Part shown: positions 55,910 through 64,000 of the stretch, one piece after another
Layout of the letters: every line of letters begins with the position of its first letter
How positions within the stretch are numbered: position 1 is the stretch's first letter
Assembly (NCBI RefSeq): GCF_900114475.1
Contig: NZ_FOTE01000005.1
Location: forward strand, 186,001 to 250,000
Reading direction: 5' to 3'
Source of the DNA: Paenibacillus sp. 1_12
GTDB taxonomy: Bacteria > Bacillota > Bacilli > Paenibacillales > NBRC-103111
DNA length: 64,000 nt
Position numbers and translations under genes: made by a program
Notes under the pieces: model-generated
Seen by the model: only the letters and a program-made list of their open reading frames with translations
Databases searched by the model: none
What the model was told of the DNA's origin: nothing

Positions 55910-56550
55910 AGCTCCTCTCTCCCATCCTTGTAATATTTACTTCGAATGAATGCTTCAATAGCCTCAACCCTCGTCTTGACTCCCAATTTACCGTAAATTT
56001 TCCTTTGGTAATTATCAACCGAACGTTTGCTGATATGAATTTGCGCCGCTATCTGTTCAAGTGTAGTGCCCTTAATAATTAACATCATAATCAGTACTTC
56101 TTCATCGGTCAGTTCTGCTATAGAAGGTACTCCGCTGCCCTTAAAGGTTTGCAAAACAGAACGCGGCATCACGATGTAATCATCCAAAATACATCCTATT
56201 ACGTGCTGAATCGTAGCATGCCGTGTTCCTTTGGAAATCACTCCGCTCACTTGAAGCTCCAAGAATACATCTGTTAAAGCCGACACGTCAACACCGGTAA
56301 AAAAGACAATATGCGTTTTGGGATACGAAGCTTTAATTTGTGCTGCTATGTCTGTTCCCATATGATCTGGAAGCTGGTAATCCAGAAAAACCAAATCAGG
56401 CAGGTAGATCTCCACAAGATCCAGACACGACTGTCCATTGTGCGCGATACCTACGACTTCTACACCCTCAATCTGTTCCAACAGTTCTTTGGTAGCTTGA
56501 GCCATTAAAGGATGATCGTCCGTGACAATAGCTTTTTTTATTTGCATCAT
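55906..56550 (-). CDS. comA: Response regulator of ComA (NarL/FixJ) type
   Basis: 214-residue DNA-binding response regulator. The receiver domain has the acidic pair in VTDDHPLMAQ, phospho-Asp in LVFLDYQLPDHMG (about 55) and the Lys in GVISKGTRH. The LuxR helix-turn-helix is at about 145-205 (TTLEQIAAQIHISKRSVDNYQ). Coupled by 4-base overlaps to comP upstream and comQ downstream. It is expected to act once ComP is triggered by the ComX pheromone. No ComA box was seen upstream of comX or comP. Confidence 0.83.
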   Translation of the reverse strand: MMQIKKAIVTDDHPLMAQATKELLEQIEGVEVVGIAHNGQSCLDLVEIYLPDLVFLDYQLPDHMGTDIAAQIKASYPKTHIVFFTGVDVSALTDVFLELQVSGVISKGTRHATIQHVIGCILDDYIVMPRSVLQTFKGSGVPSIAELTDEEVLIMMLIIKGTTLEQIAAQIHISKRSVDNYQRKIYGKLGVKTRVEAIEAFIRSKYYKDGREEL

Positions 56551-58877
56551 GCCGATATGCCTTCTTTCATTGGAATGGAAACAAACAATCGCATGCCTTT
56601 TCCTCTACTTGTCACAAGCTCATATTGTCCATTTAAAGATAAGATTCGGCTTTTTATCTGCTCAATACCCGTACCGGAAGATCCGATTTCTCTTACCAAG
56701 GCCAAGCTTGACTCAAATCCTACTCCATCATCTGTATAAGTCAGTTGAAGGATGCTTTTACTGTCAACAAGCTCAATTTGAACCTGATCGGCGTGTGAAT
56801 GCTTCTTTGCATTATTGATAAGTTCTTGTACCATACGGAAAATGTGACGCTTCGTTTCCAAATCTCTCATTTCAATGACATTGATTTGACCTGCTTTAAA
56901 CCCTATCTCGAAAGGAGCGATTGCCGCTTCCATCTCTACCAATTGCTCTATGGTACGCACAAGTCCAATTTCTTTAATCAAATAAGGATGAAGCTCGAAG
57001 CAGCTTTGTCGCAGGTTGCTGTTAATCACATCGATATAATCGATCATACTGACCATTTGAGCTTGATCCTGCTTCGTATAAGCGTATTTCTCCAGCAGCA
57101 AATGCAGCCGTTCTTTCAGAAAAAATAAATCCTGCATGGTCGTATCGTGAAGATCAGTCGCAATGCGAACACGTTCCTTTTCCTGCAGCTCGAACATCAG
57201 CTTGCGAAACCATATGAAGTCATTGCCAGCCTGTTCATTAGGAATCTGTGATGCCAGCTGCTCCATTTTCACAGTAAGCTTGCGTATTAAATGGACATTT
57301 TCCAGGCTGACAGCCAAATACGTCATGATCAATTGCAGCCATTGCTTTTCCTCAGTACCGAGAAATGCGGTTGTACGCTTCTCTGTTAGAACAAAGTAGC
57401 TTGTATATTCTTCCTGATGGTTGATTTCATAAAAGGTCAAGGAGGGATGCAAAGCCTTCTCTGTATTCAAGTGCTTCTCGATTTCTGAGACATCAATATT
57501 TCCCTCTTTGATAATTTCCAATGAATCCTTATATTTAAAAACGAGTGCCGCGCCATTTACCTGCAGCGTATTCACGATATCTATGAGGATAATATCTTTA
57601 AATTCCCGAAAGCTCGTTATGGAACTGAGATTTTTAGCGATTTTCTTCAAAGCAGATTGCAAATAATATTTGCGCGGAAATAGAATGGGCTCCAGCTTGG
57701 CGAACATATTTTCCAGCGAATATAAAATATACGTTAAGAGCACAACAAACAGGATAAACGCTATGATTAAACGTTCAGCTTCCGCTTCCTCTGCAAACAA
57801 AAATTTGATAATGCCAACAAACATCCCACTTGGAACGATAGCAATCAAGGCAGTCAACAAAACGCGCCGTAAAACCAAATCGATGTCATATAATTTAGTA
57901 GTTACAACCAAGTAAGCCAATGTTACCGGAAAGACAAATACAAAGATGCTCATGTAAAGAGAGTTAGCCCATCCATAACCAAAAATAATACTCGGGATAA
58001 ACGAAAAACAAATGATCGGTGAAAAAGAAATAAATAGAGACAGCCAAACCGTCTTGATCATCGTGGATAGGTAGGATTTTTCCCTGCGATATTTCAGATA
58101 TAGCTTGGATAACAAATATAAACTGAACACAAATCCGATGATGAAGCAAATCATACAGAACAAAACATTAACGCGATATATGGTATGGGTTAACGGATTT
58201 GCAGAAAAGAAAGTCAATTGTGAAATGAATGCCATTGATACTATGAAAAAGGTATATTTTTTTTTCAAAGACGCAATGGAAAGCTGGTAGTCCTGCTTTT
58301 CCTTCAAAAATACGACGAAAAAATGAAGAAAAAGTATCGGAATCATCATCACCAACAATAAAATGGTCATTTTGCCTAACGCATCTCCACGAATCGAAGC
58401 TCCAAGTGACATGTAGATCCCACCCATATCAAGCAGCACCAGCGCCAAATATTTCGCCGAGGGTGAATTGTTTTTTTTCATCAGCAGCAGTAATGCACCC
58501 ATTATACTAACTGCTGCTATAGCCACGGCTAGAGCATCATTTTGCAAAAAATTTCGATCTGTATGAAAAAAAATCTCATATTCACGATTGTCACGAACGA
58601 CGGTCACACGATCAGCCTGATCCAATGAGCTCCATTTAATTATCGAAGCAAACTGACTGGGCTCTGAACCGTTCACCTGCTTAATCACATCAGCTATTTC
58701 TAAACCTGCTTGCTCGGAAGTATTTCTTTGACCAATGGAACTAACTACCCAGTTTCCATTTTCGTTTTTTTCAACACCAACACCAGTAACTGGGTACTGG
58801 GTACTAATATATACGAACCAAAGTTGGATTGTGATAAACAAAAGTAGGACAAATTTTAAGTAAATATTCTTTTTCAT
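56547..58877 (-). CDS. comP: Membrane sensor histidine kinase of ComP type
   Basis: About 776 residues. A first membrane helix is followed by an outside PDZ-like domain (about 40-115, around SIGQRNTSEQAGLEIADVIK). Then come about eight to ten further helices to about 400, the pheromone-sensing region. The cytoplasmic kinase has the HisKA_3 site ERVRIATDLHDTTMQDLFFL and the ATPase boxes QELINNAKKHSHADQ, YTDDGVGFESS and GSSGTGIEQIKSRI. AAAGGGGG sets the ATG at 58877. First gene of the operon, divergent from comX with 81 bases between. Confidence 0.84.
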   Translation of the reverse strand: MKKNIYLKFVLLLFITIQLWFVYISTQYPVTGVGVEKNENGNWVVSSIGQRNTSEQAGLEIADVIKQVNGSEPSQFASIIKWSSLDQADRVTVVRDNREYEIFFHTDRNFLQNDALAVAIAAVSIMGALLLLMKKNNSPSAKYLALVLLDMGGIYMSLGASIRGDALGKMTILLLVMMIPILFLHFFVVFLKEKQDYQLSIASLKKKYTFFIVSMAFISQLTFFSANPLTHTIYRVNVLFCMICFIIGFVFSLYLLSKLYLKYRREKSYLSTMIKTVWLSLFISFSPIICFSFIPSIIFGYGWANSLYMSIFVFVFPVTLAYLVVTTKLYDIDLVLRRVLLTALIAIVPSGMFVGIIKFLFAEEAEAERLIIAFILFVVLLTYILYSLENMFAKLEPILFPRKYYLQSALKKIAKNLSSITSFREFKDIILIDIVNTLQVNGAALVFKYKDSLEIIKEGNIDVSEIEKHLNTEKALHPSLTFYEINHQEEYTSYFVLTEKRTTAFLGTEEKQWLQLIMTYLAVSLENVHLIRKLTVKMEQLASQIPNEQAGNDFIWFRKLMFELQEKERVRIATDLHDTTMQDLFFLKERLHLLLEKYAYTKQDQAQMVSMIDYIDVINSNLRQSCFELHPYLIKEIGLVRTIEQLVEMEAAIAPFEIGFKAGQINVIEMRDLETKRHIFRMVQELINNAKKHSHADQVQIELVDSKSILQLTYTDDGVGFESSLALVREIGSSGTGIEQIKSRILSLNGQYELVTSRGKGMRLFVSIPMKEGISA

Positions 58878-58958
58878 CCCAAAACCCCCTTTTATTTTCA
58901 ATTAAATGTGATATAAAGGATATAAGTACTATAAATTGGTAAAGGAGGTGATAAAAAT

Positions 58959-59156
58959 ATGCAACTAATTACCTGGTCTACTGATTTGCAAGCTGCCGTC
59001 AAAAATCTTAAGCAGTTGGACGCTTCCGCACTTCAAGCTCGTCTGAACGATCGCACTTTCATGAACTCACTGGCTTTGTCTACATCGGAAGAGAAAGCAT
59101 TAACTGACTCATTTTTACATAAAAGAAGCGCTGCTCCTGAATCGGATTGGGCTTAA
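58959..59156 (+). CDS. comX: ComX-like pheromone precursor
   Basis: 65-residue peptide precursor. The N-terminal helix-rich region (MQLITWSTDLQAAVKNLKQL) would be removed. The C-terminus, KRSAAPESDWA, carries a Trp next to last, the residue that ComQ isoprenylates in ComX. A perfect AAAGGAGGTGAT ribosome binding site precedes the ATG. It is divergent from comP, unlike B. subtilis where it lies between comQ and comP. The call rests on location, size and the terminal Trp. Sequence similarity to known ComX is weak, as usual in this family. A strong terminator follows. Confidence 0.75.
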   Translation: MQLITWSTDLQAAVKNLKQLDASALQARLNDRTFMNSLALSTSEEKALTDSFLHKRSAAPESDWA

Positions 59157-59185
59157 TGCTTATTTTTCAATATTTTACCAATAAT

Positions 59186-59240
59186 AAAAGAGAATGTATA
59201 TCAAAAACGATCGTTTCTGATATATTTTCTCTCTTTTTTT
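59186..59240 (+). terminator. Terminator after comX
   Basis: AAAAGAGA plus TATATCA on the left pair with TGATATA plus TTCTCT on the right (59186-59232), followed by a run of seven T. It separates comX from sda. Confidence 0.85.
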
Positions 59241-59378
59241 GTCGAAGACTGCAACAGGTTGCAACTAAAGTCTGCCTTCCATCGCACTACAAATGTGCTG
59301 ATGTCATTGTGATTTCAATATATGATAGATATATGATGTATGTACATATATTGGAAATACGAGAAAGAGGTTATGATG

Positions 59379-59561
59379 ATGAGAACGCTAAGTGATATCG
59401 TGTTAATTGAATGCTACCTAGATTCTTTGGAATTGGATCTGGATGATGATTTTATCGAACTTCTAATGACTGAAATGAAAGATCGTAACATACAAATTCC
59501 TTCATTACATGCTGATGCATGTGTTAACAATATGTCGGAAAGTTGTCTTCAATCCGTATGA
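59379..59561 (+). CDS. sda: Sporulation checkpoint inhibitor Sda
   Basis: 60-residue protein. Its first 40 residues (MRTLSDIVLIECYLDSLELD, LDDDFIELLMTEMKDRNI) match the helical-hairpin Sda that blocks KinA autophosphorylation when replication is disturbed. The tail of about 18 residues is longer than in B. subtilis. Three ATG in a row occur; AGAAAGAGG favours the third (59379). Known sda genes carry DnaA boxes in the promoter. I found no TTATNCACA in the 200 bases upstream. Confidence 0.85.
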   Translation: MRTLSDIVLIECYLDSLELDLDDDFIELLMTEMKDRNIQIPSLHADACVNNMSESCLQSV

Positions 59562-59577
59562 AGATCGAATGATTGGG

Positions 59578-59727
59578 TCACATGGAGAAACTTCCCTGCT
59601 GCCCCATACGAATTCCAGCGGCAACCTCTTCCTCTGTAAACACATCATAGTAAAAGTAATCGAACATCTGGTCAAAGCCAATTCCTTGATGACACATACA
59701 TACAAGAATCACTCCGCCACTTGGCAT
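59578..59727 (-). CDS. Possible 49-residue protein antisense to the sda 3' region
   Basis: The frame reads MPSGGVILVCMCHQGIGFDQ and goes on to EEEVAAGIRMGQQGSFSM before a TGA. Its balanced residue use looks protein-like. The frame remains open upstream to a possible GTG at about 59796. There is no convincing ribosome binding site before the ATG, and no family is recognised. It lies opposite the tail of the sda transcript. The rest of this 443-base gap shows only the hairpin at 59786-59802. Confidence 0.3.
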   Translation of the reverse strand: MPSGGVILVCMCHQGIGFDQMFDYFYYDVFTEEEVAAGIRMGQQGSFSM

Positions 59728-59785
59728 TGTCCGTTCTACACGAATCGAATATTTCAGGCTTAAAGCCGCAAAGTATATATGATGG

Positions 59786-59810
59786 CTGGATCACGATTCC
59801 AGTCTTTTTT
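59786..59810 (+). terminator. Terminator downstream of sda
   Basis: CTGGA (59786-59790) and TCCAG (59798-59802) form a short stem within a larger near-palindrome, followed by TCTTTTTT. It lies about 225 bases after the sda stop. Confidence 0.6.
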
Positions 59811-60004
59811 GTGTTAGGGGTTTAATGCCATTATAACACAACACAAAATGACTGGATAAGTTTCCTACTCAATTTTTCATGACTATAGGCTTGATTTTTT
59901 TGCCATATTTCTCTTAGATTTAGATTAAAGTCTTATATTTTTACGATAAACATAGTAATATAGGGATGATTTAAGCTGTAAATCTCATAGATTAGGGTGA
60001 GCAT

Positions 60005-61054
60005 ATGATATTTAATGATTTGGAATTTCACAACGTGGCCCATTTGCAACAGGCACATGGAGTTTCAGGACTTCTATTACAGCGCTTTCCGCAAAAGATC
60101 AGGTATGCACTTGGAACGGAAGATCGACCGAATGGTCGGTTCGTAGCGGAGCAGTCAACAGGCTGCGAAATACGATTCGTCACAGAAGCACGTATATTGA
60201 GAGTGGTCCTGACCGCAACGCTTGGTGAGGGAGACGTCGTGATTTACAACGGGGACTATGTGCACTCCGTACACAGATTAGTACCTGGACGCGTACATAC
60301 GCTGCAGTTGGAGAAAAATGTCCGCTTTGGAGAAGTTCACAAGCAAGCACTCGATACGGGACGCTTCTCCTCCGATGTATGGAGAATCGCAATCAGTCGC
60401 AATTATGAGGCAGGAATTGGCTTTCAGGTAGCATTTCATCATCTGGAAACGTTCGGACACGCCCATAGGCCTCCACACCCACAGGAGCTTCCAGGCAAAA
60501 CCTTGTTAGCCTATGGCTCATCCATTACCCATGGCTCCGGTGCAACGGTACATCACAACGCTTATATCCAACAGACCGCCAGACGACTTGGCTTTGATAT
60601 TTTGAACAAAGGCATGGGCGGCTCCTGCTTATGTGAAGCCGAGATGGCTGATTTTCTAGCTGATCAACCAGCGTGGGACGTGGCTACGTTAGAGCTGGGC
60701 GTTAATATGAGGGAAATCTTTTCAACAGAGGAATTCAAATCTCGGGCTCGCTATCTTATCGAACAAATCGTGACCAAAAATATCGGAAAACCGGTATTCC
60801 TGATCACCTTATTTCCTAACTCATCGGATCATTTGGTAAGCGAGGCCCATCCTCTAACCTTAGCCAACGAGCAATTTTCTCAGGCTATTCGTGAACTTCA
60901 TCATGAGTTTGCTTTACCCCATCTTCATTTGATTGAAGGTCATGATATTTTGAATGATTTCAGTGCACTTGCTGCCGATTTGATCCACCCATCCGACTAT
61001 GGACATATCTTAATGGGTGAAAGATTGGCAAAACGCATGTCTGAATTGCTGTAA
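60005..61054 (+). CDS. SGNH hydrolase, carbohydrate esterase family 2-like
   Basis: 349 residues. An N-terminal beta-sandwich (about 1-145) is joined to an SGNH esterase domain. The nucleophile Ser is in LLAYGSSITHGSG, the Gly in NKGMGGSCLCEAEMAD, the Asn position in LELGVNMREIF, and the Asp-His pair in ADLIHPSDYGH. This layout fits CE2-type deacetylases of plant or wall sugars. No signal peptide, so it acts inside the cell. AGGGTG precedes the ATG. Confidence 0.84.
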   Translation: MIFNDLEFHNVAHLQQAHGVSGLLLQRFPQKIRYALGTEDRPNGRFVAEQSTGCEIRFVTEARILRVVLTATLGEGDVVIYNGDYVHSVHRLVPGRVHTLQLEKNVRFGEVHKQALDTGRFSSDVWRIAISRNYEAGIGFQVAFHHLETFGHAHRPPHPQELPGKTLLAYGSSITHGSGATVHHNAYIQQTARRLGFDILNKGMGGSCLCEAEMADFLADQPAWDVATLELGVNMREIFSTEEFKSRARYLIEQIVTKNIGKPVFLITLFPNSSDHLVSEAHPLTLANEQFSQAIRELHHEFALPHLHLIEGHDILNDFSALAADLIHPSDYGHILMGERLAKRMSELL

Positions 61055-61079
61055 GTGATTGCCGTCCAATGACCAGCTT

Positions 61080-62207
61080 TTAGCTTTCATCTGCCTGAGG
61101 CTCCGAGTCTCGTTGGCGGCGAAAGCGACGGAATCCCCATTTCAATAAATAAGGTACAACGAACAAAATAAATAATATGCGAAACATCTGATAGGAAACC
61201 ACTAGGGAAACGTTCGCTCCTACTAGTGTTGCTGTAACACCCATCTCCGTCATTCCGCCTGGCGACGTGCCCAAAAAGGCTGTCATGACGGAAATGGGCA
61301 TAAATAAACTAAACACGACCGACAACCCCAGAGAAAAAGCAACGATCGCAATGCTCCCCACAATCGAATACGGAAGCAGCTTGCGCCAATTCCCCAGACT
61401 ACTCAGTTTGATCCCAAGTCCCAAATAAATACCAAGACTCCATTGAGCCAGAATGATGAATAACGAAGGTAAATGCGGTGGTTCATAACCCGCGATTGTA
61501 AATAATGAGGCAGCTAATATAGGCCCAAGAAAATAGGGCGTCGGAAATCGCAGTCTGATGGCAATCCATACAGACGCTATGACGCACAGCAGTAATAGTG
61601 TGATGAATAACGGTCTTGACGCAATGTCCTGAGCTGCTGCAATGAAGGGTCCAAACATCGTAGCCACAGACCCGTTCGCTTGTCCTGCAAGTCCGGTTGC
61701 TCCTTGAACAGGCTCATTTGCTAAGCCATGCACTGCCAAAAAAGGTACAGTAAAAATAACCGTCAACAAACGAATCGTTTGCATAAATGCAACCACGGCT
61801 AAATCTGCACCCTCAATTTCTTCACTCAATACGACCATCTGCGACAGTCCTCCGGGAATACTGCCGATTGCACTGCTTGCGAAGCTTACGTTCGTTTGTC
61901 TGGCTGTCACTGCAGCAACGATCAAGCTGAATACTATCGTTGTGATAGTAGCAATCAGCATAGATGGCAGCTGCGTCGATATTTGCCGGGCGCTTTCCAG
62001 CGTAAATGAAAGTCCCATGCTGTAGCCAAGTAATGACAAGCCCAAGTTTCGAAAAGATCCTGGCCAAGCCAGATTGCGGCGCGTGAACACATTCCAGAGC
62101 AATACGGCCGTCAACGGTCCAAGCATCCAACTGAGTGGTACATGCAGCCAGGTGAACAGCAGCCCGCCTGCAAATGTGACAATTATCGTTTCAGCGATTC
62201 GTTTCAA
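61080..62207 (-). CDS. AbrB-family membrane protein
   Basis: 375-residue polytopic protein (about ten helices) of the AbrB/ammonia-monooxygenase-like family, whose members are putative transporters or regulators. An internal duplication shows: AIGSIPGGLSQMVVLSEE in the first half corresponds to FLGTSPGGMTEMGVTATL in the second. It is not the AbrB DNA-binding regulator. The function is unproven. Converges with the CE2-like esterase. Confidence 0.82.
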   Translation of the reverse strand: MKRIAETIIVTFAGGLLFTWLHVPLSWMLGPLTAVLLWNVFTRRNLAWPGSFRNLGLSLLGYSMGLSFTLESARQISTQLPSMLIATITTIVFSLIVAAVTARQTNVSFASSAIGSIPGGLSQMVVLSEEIEGADLAVVAFMQTIRLLTVIFTVPFLAVHGLANEPVQGATGLAGQANGSVATMFGPFIAAAQDIASRPLFITLLLLCVIASVWIAIRLRFPTPYFLGPILAASLFTIAGYEPPHLPSLFIILAQWSLGIYLGLGIKLSSLGNWRKLLPYSIVGSIAIVAFSLGLSVVFSLFMPISVMTAFLGTSPGGMTEMGVTATLVGANVSLVVSYQMFRILFILFVVPYLLKWGFRRFRRQRDSEPQADES

Positions 62208-62380
62208 AGCGACTCCTCTTTTCTTATTGCCGTATTAAAGCCATGCTTACCATTATAACAAATGAGCGAGGACGAACAAGGCTTTAATTTTCATATTTCC
62301 TCATGAATGACCTCTATTTTTAGCTCTACCTGCACAATGGCTTCGCCGAAAACTTAGTAAATCTGATATAATAAAAAAGC

Positions 62381-62410
62381 CAAGCTTTCAGGCTGATGCC
62401 TGTCCACTTG
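62381..62410 (-). terminator. Terminator after the second Gfo/Idh/MocA gene
   Basis: CAAG with CAGGC (62381-62393) pairs with GCCTG and CTTG (62398-62410). The A-run 62373-62378 forms a U-tract on the minus strand, 18 bases past the gene stop. Confidence 0.6.
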
Positions 62411-62428
62411 ACTTGTCATTACATATCC

Positions 62429-63715
62429 TTAAAACTGTACCAGCTCGGAAACCTTAACCGGTAGTCCTGTCTTGATCGAACGATTACCTGCAATACCCGT
62501 CAGGATTGACATCGCACCGTCTACATGCGAAGCTGCACGGTTGAAGCGATCATAATCCGGTTTACCGAACAGATCGTTAAGCAGCACAGGGTCGCCGCCG
62601 CCATGTCCGCCCTTGCTTTCTGCCACATGAATTTCATAAGGTGCATCAAACATCGGATAAACGGTGATTTTCTTACCTTTAACCGCACCTTCCAGAGCTT
62701 GATCGCCGCCAGAATTTACATAGGAAGCTTCAACAACCTCCATCTCGATCCGGCCTTTCGTACCGTTAAAGTTAACACGGAAGCCTTCCCAAGGGGAGTA
62801 AGCAAACAGGTTATAAGTTAAAATTGCATTGCTGCGATATTTAACCATAACGCCCATAGTGTCTTCAATATTGATACCATCACCAAACACGCTTTGGTCA
62901 CGGAAATATCCATCTTCTTTTTCCGCATCGAGGTACATAGCCTTCAGCTGCTCATTCTCTTGCATGTGAAGTGCAAAGGGATCATTCTTTGCATGTTCGC
63001 TGCCATGTGAACGTGAGTAGAACTCGGTAACTCCACGCTTCTCGGCATTTTCACGACCATAGAACATCAGATCGCCCAGTGCAAATACGGTAGCAGGCTG
63101 TGTGCCAAGCCAGAAGTTAACTAGATCGAAATGGTGTGTGGACTTGTGAACGAGCAAGCCACCGCTGTTACGCTTGTCACGGTGCCAACGACGGAAATAG
63201 TCAGCTCCATGCTTCGTATTCAGCATCCACTCAAAATGAACACTCGTTACGTCGCCAATAGCACCGTCCACGATCAACTCGCGAATCTTCGTGTTGTGCG
63301 GTGAGTAGCGGTAGTTAAAAGTTACACGCAGGTTTTGGCCTGTTCTCTTAACTGCATCCAAAATCTCCTGACATTTTTCTTCGTCAACTGTCATCGGTTT
63401 TTCTGAAATAACGTCACAGCCAAGCTCCATAGCGCGGATAATATAAGTATGGTGAGTACGGTCAACCGTTGTTACGATAACGATATCCGGCTTCACTTCT
63501 TTAATCATACGTTCAAAATCCTCTGATTTGTATGTTGGCAGTGGACCTACACCAAAAGGTGCAATTTTTGCATTAGCATAATCCATACGGGTTTGATTTA
63601 CATCGCAAAAAGCGACGAGATCAGATGTTTCTTTAAAATCCTCAACAATGGCTGTGTAGAAAAAAGCGGCGCGCCCACCAGTACCGACAAGCGCATATCT
63701 TTTACGTGCTGTCAT
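62429..63715 (-). CDS. Gfo/Idh/MocA family oxidoreductase
   Basis: 428 residues, longer than the 359-residue relative at 36543. The Rossmann motif is YALVGTGGRAAFFYTA, the Lys is in DVISEKPMTVDEEKC, and the substrate Asp/His region is SGGLLVHKSTHHFDLVNFWLG. The C-terminal part has a longer insert (about 245-310). Likely a sugar dehydrogenase. GGGAGGA sets the ATG at 63715; the open frame to 63778 lacks support. Divergent from an AraC-type gene that may control it. Confidence 0.87.
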   Translation of the reverse strand: MTARKRYALVGTGGRAAFFYTAIVEDFKETSDLVAFCDVNQTRMDYANAKIAPFGVGPLPTYKSEDFERMIKEVKPDIVIVTTVDRTHHTYIIRAMELGCDVISEKPMTVDEEKCQEILDAVKRTGQNLRVTFNYRYSPHNTKIRELIVDGAIGDVTSVHFEWMLNTKHGADYFRRWHRDKRNSGGLLVHKSTHHFDLVNFWLGTQPATVFALGDLMFYGRENAEKRGVTEFYSRSHGSEHAKNDPFALHMQENEQLKAMYLDAEKEDGYFRDQSVFGDGINIEDTMGVMVKYRSNAILTYNLFAYSPWEGFRVNFNGTKGRIEMEVVEASYVNSGGDQALEGAVKGKKITVYPMFDAPYEIHVAESKGGHGGGDPVLLNDLFGKPDYDRFNRAASHVDGAMSILTGIAGNRSIKTGLPVKVSELVQF

Positions 63716-63851
63716 CTGTATTTCCTCCCTTGTCTGTGCTATTGTGAGTATAGCGCAATAAATACATGAAAACAGCACGAAAATTGCTTACATTTCATTT
63801 TTTCCACTTATATTGCTATTACACCAGTTAAGAAAGTGGGTTGCCTTCACA

Positions 63852-64000
63852 ATGACCGTTTCTAACAATCAAAAACCATTCATTCATACAGAAAAAGACC
63901 TTTTTTATCTGGATCATAATATTCGTATCGGACCTTATACCATGCCCCAAAATCATGCCCATAATTCCTACGAAATTTATTATCTGCGCTCTGGGGAACG
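63852..64000 (+). CDS. AraC-type regulator, N-terminal part (cut by window edge)
   Basis: The first 49 codons are visible: MTVSNNQKPFIHTEKDLFYL then NIRIGPYTMPQNHAHNSYEIYYL and SGER. The cupin entry with His-x-His and YEIYYL is the usual opening of AraC-family sugar regulators. The DNA-binding half would lie outside the window, so the call rests on the cupin part. The ribosome binding site is weak. Divergent from the dehydrogenase at 63715, with 136 bases between. Confidence 0.7.
   Translation, partial: MTVSNNQKPFIHTEKDLFYLDHNIRIGPYTMPQNHAHNSYEIYYLRSGE

Noticed and set aside
59241-59378. DnaA boxes upstream of sda
   Set aside because: Expected from other sda genes, but no TTATNCACA or its complement was found by eye.
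59505-59705. 66-codon minus-strand frame overlapping the sda 3' end
   Set aside because: Its Cys/Arg/Thr-rich reading looks like a shadow; the frame at 59578-59727 is more protein-like.

Overview
The window looks like chromosome from an endospore-forming, low-to-moderate-GC Firmicute, most likely Paenibacillaceae (Paenibacillus or a near relative). Pointers are the Bacillus-type block mntR-yqhO-yqhQ-yqhR-aroQ-papQ-efp, spore photoproduct lyase (splB), the sporulation checkpoint gene sda, tagO, a T-box in front of metG, a BirA operator and a FapR operator. No tRNA, rRNA, CRISPR array, transposase or phage module was recognised. The strain is not identified.

Layout. 0-2 kb: L,D-transpeptidase and an SGNH esterase. 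2-6.5 kb: biotin uptake (bioY divergent from ecfA and a fused ecfA-ecfT, with a BirA operator between them), then lipoate ligase. 6.7-9.5 kb: a DoxX protein behind two redox-type operators, a DUF1540 protein, and fumarase C with a Fur box inside its promoter. 9.5-12.3 kb: molybdate genes modAB without modC, divergent from a HTH/periplasmic-binding-fold regulator, with four 10-bp tandem repeats between them. 12.4-17.7 kb: tagO, sugar isomerase, 2-hydroxyacid dehydrogenase, AraC regulator, HAD phosphatase, flavoprotein. 17.8-25 kb: an accessory-looking cluster of acetyltransferases, Nudix hydrolases, a HIT protein, a DJ-1/PfpI protein, an orphan short-form hisG and an acetyltransferase-phosphatase fusion.

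25-33 kb is the conserved efp-yqh-mntR block followed by splB, interrupted by two repeat-rich intergenic stretches. 33-36.5 kb holds ccdA and a zinc ABC transporter (znuA, znuC, znuB) with Zur-like boxes. 36.5-45 kb holds a Gfo/Idh/MocA dehydrogenase, metG with T-box leader, yidD, a lysine-rich secreted protein, an inositol-phosphatase-family enzyme, a divergent MurA with Asp in place of the catalytic Cys, an aldo/keto reductase and a VOC protein. 45-54.9 kb holds small envelope proteins, a second aldo/keto reductase, mntH, fabF, fabH (FapR operator), esterase, YciI and msrAB.

54.9-59.2 kb is the most interesting locus: a ComQXPA-type quorum-sensing system in a rearranged order. comP, comA and comQ overlap one another by 4 bp on the minus strand, and a 65-codon comX-like pheromone precursor ending in -SDWA is transcribed divergently from the comP side. 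sda follows comX after a strong terminator. 59.5-64 kb ends with a possible small antisense gene, a CE2-like SGNH esterase, an AbrB-family membrane protein, a second Gfo/Idh/MocA dehydrogenase and the start of an AraC-type regulator cut by the window edge.

Metal and cofactor control recurs: Fur (fumC), Zur (znuA), MntR with MntH, BirA (biotin) and the molybdate regulator. All operator calls rest on reading the sequence against known consensus sites and none has been tested.
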